A DNA stretch of 64,000 nt from assembly GCF_003464595.1 (NCBI RefSeq), contig NZ_QRZF01000021.1, positions 39,496 to 103,495 on the forward strand, in the 5' to 3' direction. The notes under the pieces are model-generated. The model searched no databases and was not told where the DNA came from. It was given only the letters and a program-made list of their open reading frames with translations. This DNA comes from Bacteroides intestinalis (GTDB taxonomy: Bacteria; Bacteroidota; Bacteroidia; Bacteroidales; Bacteroidaceae). This document shows positions 1-7,309 of this stretch, in pieces (position 1 is the stretch's first letter; each line of letters opens with the position of its first letter). A program made the translations under genes and the position numbers.

Positions 1-620
1 GCGAGTACGACGTTGTCGAAGTTCGTCAGATCGGGGAAGAAGCTGCTGTGGAAGTCAAGATTGGAGTGTCCGCCTGTAGCCAGATAAATGATACCCAGGA
101 TAATCAGCAAGGCTGCCGGGATAATGGTACCAACCATACCGCCGACTTTGGCTACCTTACCTACCCATCCCATACCTTTCAATGAAATGAAAGTGGCGAG
201 CCAGTAGATGATGAGCACTACGGCGAGTGTGTAGTACTTGTTACTTGCCAACGACATATCGTGTGCGTCGTTCATTCCGATGAAGGCGATGGATACAGCA
301 CCGAATGTCAATACGGTAGGGTACCAGATGGTACTCTCAATCCATTGCACCCAGATGGCAAGGAAACCGAGCCGCTTACCGTAGGCTTCTCCTACCCAGC
401 GGAACACACCACCTTGTTTGTCCTGGAACATTGCAGCCAATTCCGCAGCGACAAGTGACGTCGGTATAAGGAATACGATAGCTGCAAATAAATAGTAAAA
501 GGCCGAACTCATTCCGTACACGGCCTCGGCAGGTAGTCCACGTAGGGATACTACTGCCGTTACATTCATGATTGCGAGGGTGAACACACCCAGCTTCACT
601 GTTTGTTTAATATTTGCCAT
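1..620 (-). CDS. gadC: GadC-type glutamate/GABA antiporter, C-terminus outside window
   Basis: Only the first 206 codons are visible; the gene runs off the window start. The start is the ATG at 620, giving a protein that begins MANIKQTVKLGVF. The visible part has several hydrophobic membrane segments and the APC-superfamily look (RWVGEAYGKRLGFLAIWVQW), matching amino acid/polyamine/organocation antiporters. GadC-type proteins exchange external glutamate for internal GABA in the inner membrane. The nearby glutaminase (2378-3343) and glutamate decarboxylase (3484-4920), both on the same strand, make the GadC assignment likely. Substrate cannot be read from sequence alone. Confidence 0.85.
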   Translation of the reverse strand, partial: MANIKQTVKLGVFTLAIMNVTAVVSLRGLPAEAVYGMSSAFYYLFAAIVFLIPTSLVAAELAAMFQDKQGGVFRWVGEAYGKRLGFLAIWVQWIESTIWYPTVLTFGAVSIAFIGMNDAHDMSLASNKYYTLAVVLIIYWLATFISLKGMGWVGKVAKVGGMVGTIIPAALLIILGIIYLATGGHSNLDFHSSFFPDLTNFDNVVL

Positions 621-810
621 AAGTTAAGGTTTTAGGTGAAAAATATGTTTTAAAATCAGTCTCTATAACAACGACCCGGTGGAGTTGTTTTCGGGGATAA
701 AGTGAAAGTTGGTAAATTAACACTTAAACAAATGCCTTGTGCAAGACGTTTTAGGGCAATCAGACAGAAATCAGTAATATATTAAATCAGAATAAATAAT
801 AGGTATTATT

Positions 811-1539
811 ATGAAAATGGCTCTTTCAGAATTTGCATTACGGGAGAAGGGAATTTATGGTGTCTTACACATTGTGATTCTGCTACTTTCGTTGTTTTTA
901 GTGGTTAGTATTTCAGTAGATACATTCAAGGGTATTCCTTTCTATACTCAGACGGTATTTATGAAGGTTCAGTTTGCCGTGTGCATCTTGTTTTTGCTGG
1001 ACTTTATTCTGGAGTGGTTTTTAGCAAAGCATAAAGGACGTTATTTTGCTACTCACTTTGTTTTTCTTCTGGTGGCCATCCCTTACCAGAGCATTATTTC
1101 CTGGGCCGGATGGACGTTTTCCGAAGAAATCACTTATTTATTGCGTTTTATTCCTTTAGTGCGCGGTGGTTATGCGTTGGCCATTGTGGTAGGCTGGTTG
1201 ACGTATAATAAGGCATCCGGCCTGTTTGTTACCTACTTGACGACTTTGCTTGCTACGGTTTATTTCTCCAGTTTGGCTTTTTATGTAATGGAGCATGGGG
1301 TGAATACATTAGTTACAGGTTATGGGGATGCTTTGTGGTGGGCGTTTATGGATGTAACGACGGTTGGTTCCAATATTATTGCTGTGACGGTGACGGGACG
1401 TGTACTGTCAGTTCTGCTGGCAGCATTGGGGATGATGATGTTCCCGATATTTACGGTGTATGTGACGAGTCTGGTGCAGAAGAGGAATCAGGAGAAAGAA
1501 GAATATTATAAGCAGTTGCAGGGAGGGGATATTAAATAA
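811..1539 (+). CDS. Voltage-gated-like K+ channel family protein with variant selectivity filter
   Basis: A 242-residue membrane protein with about six hydrophobic segments and a pore loop before the last one, the layout of an ion-channel subunit. The pore helix (ALWWAFMDV, about residues 174-182) is canonical, but the filter reads TTVGSN (183-188) where K+ channels have TTVGYGD. A TGYGD string occurs just before the pore helix (169-173), not in filter position. An ion-channel gene is commonly found with gadB, glsA and gadC in Bacteroides acid-resistance loci, where it is thought to help charge balance. It is divergent from gadC. Ion selectivity is uncertain because of the filter change. Confidence 0.75.
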   Translation: MKMALSEFALREKGIYGVLHIVILLLSLFLVVSISVDTFKGIPFYTQTVFMKVQFAVCILFLLDFILEWFLAKHKGRYFATHFVFLLVAIPYQSIISWAGWTFSEEITYLLRFIPLVRGGYALAIVVGWLTYNKASGLFVTYLTTLLATVYFSSLAFYVMEHGVNTLVTGYGDALWWAFMDVTTVGSNIIAVTVTGRVLSVLLAALGMMMFPIFTVYVTSLVQKRNQEKEEYYKQLQGGDIK

Positions 1540-1595
1540 TATTATCCGGATTATGTAGCTAAGATGAGAAGTTGTGAAAAGAAGCCTGAAAGATT

Positions 1596-1638
1596 GTTCA
1601 CTATTTAGTGAACATCTGAATTAAAATCTTTATCTTTG
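1596..1638 (+). promoter_or_regulatory. Promoter and operator-like palindrome of the first HigBA locus
   Basis: TATCTTTG at 1631-1638 matches the Bacteroides -7 box TAnnTTTG. A perfect 8-bp-arm palindrome, GTTCACTA-TT-TAGTGAAC, covers 1596-1613 and overlaps where the -33 box should be (TTAG at 1605-1608, 22 nt from the -7 box). HigA antitoxins are HTH proteins that repress their own promoter, so this is a good operator candidate. That HigA binds here is inference. Confidence 0.6.
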
Positions 1639-1658
1639 TAACGAACAAACGACCGCTT

Positions 1659-1972
1659 ATGTTAGTTACATTTGATAAAGAATATCTTAAAGAACTTTAT
1701 GTCTCCGGTAAATGTAGTGATAAGAAACATCGCTTTCAGCCAGATAGAGGTATAAAAGATGTATTGATACGCTGATTGCATCGAATAGTGTTGAGTCTTT
1801 GTATAAACACAATTCTTTGAATTATGAAACCTTAATAGGAGATAAGGAAGGCCTTTCTTCTATACGGGTTACTTCAAAATATCGCATAGAATTTACAGTC
1901 AGAGTTGTAGCAGATGCTGAAATTATCATAAGTGTATGTAATGTTATAGAATTGTCCAATCATTATAAATAA
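1659..1972 (+). pseudogene. HigB/RelE-like toxin, frameshifted
   Basis: The ATG at 1659 opens a frame that starts like a HigB-type killer protein (MLVTFDKEYLKELYVSG, then KKHRFQPD) but stops after 38 codons. The rest of the toxin continues without a stop in another frame from about 1750 to the TAA at 1970-1972, ending IELSNHYK, a typical toxin C-terminus. The break lies just after FQPD, where a few residues of the family pattern are missing; a small deletion (about 7 nt) would explain both the loss and the shift. The antitoxin starts 7 nt downstream and is intact. A sequencing error cannot be excluded, but the missing residues argue against a single-base error. Confidence 0.75.
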
Positions 1973-1979
1973 GTAAGGT

Positions 1980-2303
1980 ATGACTATGCTTGCAAATAAA
2001 CTCACCCCGTTTTGCCCCACGCATCCTGGTGAGATATTAAAAGACGAAATTGAATATCGGAAAATTTCGCAGCGTGCCTTGGCTCGCCAAATGGGAATTT
2101 CGTATTCACAGCTGAATGAGGTACTGAACGGCAAGCGTCCGGTTAATACGGAACTTGCTTTGCTATTTGAAGCGGCTTTGGGACTTGACCCTGAGATGTT
2201 GCTCAATATGCAGACCCGTTACAATATGCAGATGGCGCGTGCCGATCAGCGCACACAAGAACGCTGGAATGAGGTACGTAAGTTGTGCGCTTCATTTTTG
2301 TAG
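1980..2303 (+). CDS. higA: HigA-family antitoxin (XRE helix-turn-helix)
   Basis: 107 residues. The N-terminal THPGEILKDE and the HTH (SQRALARQMGISYSQLNEVLNGKRP, here read as two parts) are diagnostic of HigA/VapI antitoxins, DNA-binding proteins that neutralise the toxin and repress the operon. The C-terminal part is helical. The gene follows the broken toxin by 7 nt and shares its promoter. A paralogue lies at 19586-19897 with strong identity in the first 60 residues. With the partner toxin inactivated, this is now an orphan antitoxin, perhaps retained as a repressor or to neutralise toxins of related loci. Confidence 0.88.
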   Translation: MTMLANKLTPFCPTHPGEILKDEIEYRKISQRALARQMGISYSQLNEVLNGKRPVNTELALLFEAALGLDPEMLLNMQTRYNMQMARADQRTQERWNEVRKLCASFL

Positions 2304-2317
2304 CTTTTAAAAGTACA

Positions 2318-2357
2318 GGCGCCGCCTATCCTCTCCGGACTGACGACGCCTTTTATT
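2318..2357 (+). terminator. Possible terminator after the antitoxin gene
   Basis: AGGCG and CGCCT can pair across a loop of about 24 nt and are followed by TTTTATTT. The stem is short, so this is a weak call. It lies between the antitoxin and the convergent glutaminase gene. Confidence 0.35.
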
Positions 2358-2377
2358 TATGAAAAAGAGAGATTGTC

Positions 2378-3343
2378 TTATTCTATAATAGTCACACGGT
2401 CACCATTGAACACGCCCAAACCCAATTTGTTCATGATATACTTGATGGCGAGTTGTGATTTAACAGAATTCCCTGCTTCGTCCAAAGGAGGTGCAAATGC
2501 AGCTGCGCCGAATACACCGGGCAGTACAGACATAACTCCACCACCTACACCGCTCTTGGCAGGTATGCCGGCAGTGTACATCCAGTCACCTGAATGTTCG
2601 TAGAAACCTACGGTAGAAATCATGGAAGTAATCTTCGGAGCTAATGAAGCTTCAAACACTTCTTTCTTGGTGACAGGGTTTACACCACTGTTGGCGATGG
2701 TTCCGGCAGCAATTGCCAGTTGTCCGGCAGTGATACCCAATGAGCACTGACGAGTGTACAGGTCGAGTGCCATATCCGGATTATCGTAGATACGGTTGTA
2801 GTTCTTCAGTAACCATGCAATAGAGCGGTTATTGAAGTTCGTGGCCGTTTCCGATTTATACAGCTCATCAATCAATTGTGGAGCTGAACCGCACAAATCA
2901 GTAATATTCTGAACAATAGCTTCCCATTTCTTATCCGAATCACCCACAGGTTCAACCATGGAACATGCTGAGATGGCACCTGCATTTACCAATGGGGTAG
3001 AAGGGTGGTCATTCTCCAGCAAGATGGCGATGATTGAGTTGAAAGGTAATCCTGTAGCGTCTGCACCAATCATATCCAGCACCTTCTGTGCTCCGTATTG
3101 ACGGAGGATAAGGATGGCTGTATGTACTTTGGAAACAGATTCTATACCGAAACGGTAGTCAGTGTCACCTATATTAATGGTTTGTCCGTTCATCAGACAG
3201 ATGCTGATGCCGAACAGATTCTTGTCGATGTTGGCAAGGTAGGGGATGTAATCGGCATTTTTTCCCCCGGTGTTACCCTTCACCTGTTCATAGGCTTCCT
3301 GGGCAACCTCTTTTAGTTGAGAGATTGAAATCTTTTTATCCAT
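2378..3343 (-). CDS. glsA: Glutaminase A
   Basis: 321 residues from the chosen start MDKKISISQLKEV. An in-frame ATG 24 nt upstream (3367) is less likely because family members begin at MDKK. It hydrolyses glutamine to glutamate and ammonia in the cytoplasm. The serine-dependent beta-lactamase-fold motif SVSK is at residues 69-72, followed by conserved ENDHPSTPLVNAGAI and NRSIAWLLKNYNR segments and a late GIPAKSGVGGGV motif. Length matches the family. It lies downstream of gadB on the same strand, separated by a palindromic repeat; the two supply substrate and proton-consuming decarboxylation for acid resistance and GABA production. Confidence 0.93.
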   Translation of the reverse strand: MDKKISISQLKEVAQEAYEQVKGNTGGKNADYIPYLANIDKNLFGISICLMNGQTINIGDTDYRFGIESVSKVHTAILILRQYGAQKVLDMIGADATGLPFNSIIAILLENDHPSTPLVNAGAISACSMVEPVGDSDKKWEAIVQNITDLCGSAPQLIDELYKSETATNFNNRSIAWLLKNYNRIYDNPDMALDLYTRQCSLGITAGQLAIAAGTIANSGVNPVTKKEVFEASLAPKITSMISTVGFYEHSGDWMYTAGIPAKSGVGGGVMSVLPGVFGAAAFAPPLDEAGNSVKSQLAIKYIMNKLGLGVFNGDRVTIIE

Positions 3344-3359
3344 AGTTTTTCTTTTTGGA

Positions 3360-3481
3360 GTTGACAAGTTAACAAGGGAACGAGGGATTGCGCTATGTAA
3401 GCTTTGTACCGCATAAGCTGTACGCGCTACCTTTATAGCGCAGCCCCTTGTCTCCTTGTTCCCTCGTCTCCTTGTCGACTT
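3360..3481. repeat. Intergenic word-palindrome A (core ATAGCGCAGCC)
   Basis: The left arm carries GTTGACAAG, AACAAGGGAACGAGG and GATTGCGCTATG. The right arm carries ATAGCGCAGCC (3435-3445) and then CCTTGTCTCCTTGTTCCC and CTTGTCGACTT, the left-arm words in reverse complement. The arms are built of short repeated words rather than one simple stem. It fills the gadB-glsA gap and may modulate read-through or mRNA stability between them. Confidence 0.8.
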
Positions 3482-3483
3482 AA

Positions 3484-4920
3484 TTATTTCTTATGACTGC
3501 GGCAACCGTGATTGAACACTTTCGCTTCTACCGGCAGGTTCTTGTCCTGAGCCATGCGGGTAGGAGTAGGATAATCCAATTTCTCCAGTTCAGTGATAGC
3601 ATTCTTGATGTCGCCCAGCAACATGTCTGCCATGTCGCGGCTGAAGCCCTGGCGTACTACCACACGCATTACGACGTAGTCGTCCAGTTTAGAAGGCAGG
3701 GTATAAGCCGGTACCATCCAACCATGTTGCGACAGTTTATCCTGAAGGTCGTACAACGTCCATTTAGCATTCTTGGCATACTCCGGTTTCATGTACCAGA
3801 TGAACAACGGGTTCACCACTTCTTCTGAATAGTTGACGAACGGTTCCATCTTAGCGATTTCATCATGGATATACTTCGCGATGGTCAGTGAGTTATACTG
3901 CACCTCTTTGTATCCCTGGAATCCTAAGCGAATGAATTGGTAGTACTGACCCAGGATTTGAGCAGCAGGACGGGAGAAGTTCAATCCCACCTGAGTAATG
4001 TTTGCACCCAGATAGTTTACGCTGAATGACATTTCTTCGGGCAGATATTCTTTGCCTTTCCAGCAAACCCAACCCAGACCCGGATAAACGAGACCGAATT
4101 TATGTCCGCTGACACTGATAGAAAGAACCCACTTCAAGCGGAAGTCCCATTTCGTTTCAGGATAGAGGAACGGCAGGATAAAACCACCACTGGCAGCATC
4201 TACATGGATAGGAATATCGTAACCGGTCTTGGCGTTGTAAGCATCGAGAGCTTTGTCCAGTGCTTCTACGTCATCGTTCAGTCCGGTCCATGTCACACCC
4301 TGGATAGGTACGATACAAATGGTGTTTTCATCACACATCTTTAATGCTTCTTCCGGATCAAGAGTAGTCTTGTCAAGGGTCAAAGGCACTTCACGCATTT
4401 CAATCTGCCACAACTGTGCGAACTTTTCCCATACTACCTGGAAACCGGTTGAGATAACGAAATTAGGTTTATCGAAAGGTTTGCCTTGAGCCTGGCGTTT
4501 TTTACGCCAACGCAACCATGCTGCCACGCCGCCCAACATACACGCTTCACTTGAACCAATGGCCAGCGCACCTGTTTTCCAAGTATCCTTTTCCGGAGAG
4601 TTCCACAGGTTTGCTACGATGTTGATACATTTTCCGTTCATCACGGCGATACGGGGATATTCCGTTTCGTCAATGTAGTTAATGTTGATCGCCTCGTTCA
4701 TCAGCTTGGTGGCGTAATCGTCCATATAAGTGGTAACGAAAGTGGCCAGGTTCAGACGGGGTTGAGTTTGAGCGAAAGTTTCGTCTTTTACCATCTGATA
4801 AGCGATCTCGGGAGTGGTAGGTCCATCAGGGATCTTCTCTACCGGAGAGGGTTGCAACATTCTGTTTGATCCAAACACTTCTGTTTTGGCATCACCTTTT
4901 CTGAAATTTACATCTTCCAT
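3484..4920 (-). CDS. gadB: Glutamate decarboxylase
   Basis: 478 residues, full length for a PLP-dependent group II decarboxylase of the GadA/GadB type. It converts glutamate to GABA and CO2, consuming a cytoplasmic proton. The PLP lysine is K274 in SVSGHKFGL. HVDAASGGFILPF supplies the conserved aspartate that contacts the cofactor, and GSSEACMLGG is the phosphate-binding region. The C-terminus ends NHGCRSHKK. The gene is the upstream member of the glsA/gadB pair, with gadC further downstream on the same strand. Acid-induced expression is expected for such loci but no specific regulator site was recognised. Confidence 0.95.
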   Translation of the reverse strand: MEDVNFRKGDAKTEVFGSNRMLQPSPVEKIPDGPTTPEIAYQMVKDETFAQTQPRLNLATFVTTYMDDYATKLMNEAININYIDETEYPRIAVMNGKCINIVANLWNSPEKDTWKTGALAIGSSEACMLGGVAAWLRWRKKRQAQGKPFDKPNFVISTGFQVVWEKFAQLWQIEMREVPLTLDKTTLDPEEALKMCDENTICIVPIQGVTWTGLNDDVEALDKALDAYNAKTGYDIPIHVDAASGGFILPFLYPETKWDFRLKWVLSISVSGHKFGLVYPGLGWVCWKGKEYLPEEMSFSVNYLGANITQVGLNFSRPAAQILGQYYQFIRLGFQGYKEVQYNSLTIAKYIHDEIAKMEPFVNYSEEVVNPLFIWYMKPEYAKNAKWTLYDLQDKLSQHGWMVPAYTLPSKLDDYVVMRVVVRQGFSRDMADMLLGDIKNAITELEKLDYPTPTRMAQDKNLPVEAKVFNHGCRSHKK

Positions 4921-5310
4921 TTTACTAATATTTTAGTTTAGGTTTAGGTGGCGAGGATTTTCCCCGTCGAATTTCCCACAACAACGGTGTTTGCAGAGGA
5001 AAGTTCCGACGTTTTACATATTTTGGCGTTTATTAAAGGGAAGGTAAATGATAATTTAGCGGAGAGGTATCCGATTAGGTATAAAAGAGTGATAAGGTGG
5101 TAGGGTGATAAAGTGGCTGCGCTATATATCACAGAGCGTTATCCCGCTATCACTTTATCACTCTACCACTTTATCACACTTTGTTCATAACCCTACAGAA
5201 AGAAATTAATTCCGCCAACGGGTTTCTTTACTTTGTATTCATAAACATTACGCCTTTGAATCCTGTTCTCAGGACTTATTTTGTAGTGTACAACTTTAAA
5301 GATAAGAGTT
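4921..5310. other. 390-bp intergenic region between gadB and the recombinase
   Basis: Divergent spacer that must hold the gadB promoter (minus strand) and the recombinase promoter (plus strand). No clean TAnnTTTG box was found; TACTTTG near 5230 is one base short. The main feature is palindrome B (5086-5180). The short open frames on the minus strand have no recognisable protein features and are ignored. Confidence 0.6.
5086..5180. repeat. Intergenic word-palindrome B (core ATAGCGCAGCC, minus strand)
   Basis: The left arm is GAGTGATAAGGTGGTAGG then GTGATAAAGTGG; the right arm is CACTTTATCACTCTACC then ACTTTATCACACT. The core 11-mer occurs as its reverse complement, GGCTGCGCTAT, at 5115-5125. 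The arm words (GATAAAGTGG type) differ entirely from element A yet the core is identical. A one-armed relative is at 41500-41532. Confidence 0.8.
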
Positions 5311-6372
5311 ATGAATACAGAAAGAATTAAGAAAGTTACAGAAAAGATTAAGAAAGATACAGAAAGGATTGAGAAAGATGAAGGGAGGATGAATCTGTCG
5401 CTGTATATGGCAGAGGTTATTGAAGAGTTGAAGGATGACAGGAAGCACCCGGCGGTGCATACATATACCAGTACACTGCATTCCTTTGCGGCATTTTCCG
5501 GCGACGCCATGCCGATGAATGAAGTATTTACTCCCGGGCGGCTGAAAGAGTATGAGGATTGGCTGTTGCAAAGGCGGCTGAGCTGGAATACTATTTCTAC
5601 CTATATGCGCACCTTGCAGGCTGTGTACAACCGGCTGTCTCCACCCGGCACACCGGAGCACAACCCGAGGCTCTTTGATGATGTGTATACCAAGGTGAAG
5701 TCACAAATCAAACGGGCACTGACGGAAGAACAGATGGGCAGATTGATGCACGCAGACCTTGACGTGCTCTCTGAGGAGTTGCAACGCGTGCAGGCCTATT
5801 TCCTGCTGATGTTCCTGTTTCGTGGAATGCCGTTCATCGACCTTGCACATTTGCGCAAGCGGGACGTGAAAGATGGCAAAATAGCGTATCGCCGCCACAA
5901 GACGGGCAAACAGATTACGTTGCGTATCCCCCGGGAAGCATTGCCCTTACTGAAAGAGTTTAAGGACAAAGATGAAACTTCCCTCTACCTCTTCCCGATA
6001 TTGAATGCTGCACCGGAAGGAGATGAAGCCTTGTATGAATGCTATCAGAAAGCTCTGCGGAATTTTAATAAAATGTTGAGAGTATTGGCTAAACGATTAT
6101 TACCCGGCATCAAAATCAGCTCATATACCGCAAGGCATACATGGGCTACATTGGCCTATCATATAGGAATGCCCATCGGAATCATTTGCCAGGCACTGGG
6201 GCACTCTTCGATACGTGTGACGGAAACTTATCTGAAACCTTTTGAAAATGAGAAAGTGGATAAGGCAAACCGTAAGCTAATTTCTACTGTGAAAAAAAAC
6301 AGGAGGGGAGGAGTGTCGGATGCTTTATTTCTTATAAAACATGATGTTACGGTAGAATTACTTACCAAGTAA
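5311..6372 (+). CDS. Tyrosine recombinase, probable DNA invertase of the adjacent promoter segment
   Basis: 353 residues with an N-terminal core-binding domain (about 30-125) and a C-terminal catalytic domain. The catalytic set is visible: R171 in FLFRGMPF, the HKTGK lysine near 197, R275-H276 in YTARHTWAT, H298 in LGHSS, and the nucleophile Y307 in TETYLKP. The first 23 codons after MN are three 21-bp repeats (5317-5379) encoding TERIKKV-like heptads; M27 (5389) is an alternative start. The last codons and the stop lie inside the left 21-bp inverted repeat, so inversion would keep the reading frame end intact. The location beside an inverted-repeat-bounded promoter segment argues for an invertase rather than a phage integrase. 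Confidence 0.9.
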   Translation: MNTERIKKVTEKIKKDTERIEKDEGRMNLSLYMAEVIEELKDDRKHPAVHTYTSTLHSFAAFSGDAMPMNEVFTPGRLKEYEDWLLQRRLSWNTISTYMRTLQAVYNRLSPPGTPEHNPRLFDDVYTKVKSQIKRALTEEQMGRLMHADLDVLSEELQRVQAYFLLMFLFRGMPFIDLAHLRKRDVKDGKIAYRRHKTGKQITLRIPREALPLLKEFKDKDETSLYLFPILNAAPEGDEALYECYQKALRNFNKMLRVLAKRLLPGIKISSYTARHTWATLAYHIGMPIGIICQALGHSSIRVTETYLKPFENEKVDKANRKLISTVKKNRRGGVSDALFLIKHDVTVELLTK

Positions 6373-6378
6373 CGGCAA
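6358..6378 (+). repeat. Left inverted repeat of invertible segment
   Basis: 21-bp repeat, perfect reverse complement of 6668-6688. It contains the dyad TTACTT-ACC-AAGTAA, which looks like a tyrosine-recombinase crossover core, followed by CGGCAA. It overlaps the recombinase stop codon (6370-6372). Confidence 0.92.
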
Positions 6379-6667
6379 GTTTCTGTTTGCAAAGTTTATA
6401 TTTTTCTTTTATTAATCCAAATATAAATCTGATATTTTTCTAAAAAACACAAATAAATATTTAATAAGCAACAAAAAGTACATAAAATACACACAAAACA
6501 CAATCTTGCGTTTGTTCTTCTCTACTAAAAACACGCAAAACCTTTATCCATTTTTGCCTTTTCAAACATGGAGCACTCTTTTATTGACTTCTTTTCTTTG
6601 TCACCTGTACTTTCTTCATAAAAAACTCTGTGGAAAAACTCTTTTTCCCTGTGCAGAGGCTGTGCGT
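6379..6667. promoter_or_regulatory. Putative invertible promoter segment (invertron), 289 bp
   Basis: AT-rich, apparently non-coding DNA between the two 21-bp inverted repeats and directly upstream of the fimbrial operon. On the minus strand TATATTTG (6418-6425) matches the -7 box TAnnTTTG, with TTTG (6450-6453) 24 nt further upstream, slightly longer than the usual 19-21 nt. No equally good box was found on the plus strand. As given, the promoter would fire towards the recombinase; inversion would place it about 40 nt from the right repeat, pointing into the operon. So this copy is inferred to be OFF. Confidence 0.75.
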
Positions 6668-6688
6668 TTGCCGTTACTTGGTAAGTAA
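6668..6688 (-). repeat. Right inverted repeat of invertible segment
   Basis: Perfect 21-bp inverted copy of 6358-6378. It lies 45 bp upstream of the first fimbrial-operon start codon, the usual place for a switchable promoter boundary. Confidence 0.92.
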
Positions 6689-6733
6689 CGTCCCCAGTGG
6701 GCCGTAATATGATAACGCTACTATTTTACGCTT

Positions 6734-7291
6734 ATGAAACGCATTCTTCTCCTTCTTTGGTTGTTGGCATCCTCTTGTTCAGGATTGCAGGCCCAGCGTA
6801 CCACACTGCGCACCAACCTGCTGTTTTGGGGAACCACCACTCCCAATGCCGGGGTTGAATTCTCGTTAGGGCGTAATTTCACTCTTGTTCTGGACGGTGG
6901 TTATAATGCCTGGGAATTTTCCAATGATATGAAACTCAACCTTGCTTTTGCCCAGCCTGAAATCCGTTACTGGTTCTGTCGTCGTTTCGAAGGTCATTTC
7001 ATCGGCCTGCACGGACACTATGCCCATTTCAATATCGGGCAGATTGATTTCATCCCTTGTATGAAAGAGTATGTCTACCGCGGCAACCTTTACGGTGGTG
7101 GCATCAGTTACGGTTACCATTGGGCCATGGGCGACCGTTGGGGCATGGAAGTGACCGTGGGAGGCGGCTATGCCCAACTCTCATACGACAAATACCTCTG
7201 CCGCGACTGCGGCGAACGGGTAGGGCAGTTTAAACGTACTTATTTCGGTCCTACCCGCGCCGGAATTTCACTCATCTATTTCTTACGTTAA
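6734..7291 (+). CDS. DUF3575-family outer-membrane protein, first gene of fimbrial operon
   Basis: 185 residues with an N-terminal signal peptide (MKRILLLLWLLASSCSG, probable cleavage after LQA). The mature protein is rich in aromatic/glycine beta-strand patterns (FSLGRNFTLVLDGGYNAW, IGLHGHYAHFNIG) and ends in YFLR, suggesting a small beta-barrel. Proteins of this type are found as the lead gene of FimA/Mfa-type surface operons in Bacteroides; the exact role is unknown. The start is 45 bp after the right inverted repeat, so it would be the first gene transcribed when the switch is ON. The next gene follows by 18 nt. Confidence 0.78.
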   Translation: MKRILLLLWLLASSCSGLQAQRTTLRTNLLFWGTTTPNAGVEFSLGRNFTLVLDGGYNAWEFSNDMKLNLAFAQPEIRYWFCRRFEGHFIGLHGHYAHFNIGQIDFIPCMKEYVYRGNLYGGGISYGYHWAMGDRWGMEVTVGGGYAQLSYDKYLCRDCGERVGQFKRTYFGPTRAGISLIYFLR

Positions 7292-7309
7292 AAAAACAAC
7301 TTCACAGCC

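Noticed and set aside
2373..2603. Open frames opposite glsA, gadB, the fimbrillins and other genes
   Set aside because: These are shadows of strong genes on the opposite strand: no domains, no signal peptides and the reverse of real codon patterns.
5311..6372. Tyrosine recombinase as an integrase of an integrated mobile element
   Set aside because: No attachment-site direct repeats, transfer genes or phage genes were seen; the inverted repeats bound a short non-coding segment instead, which fits an invertase.
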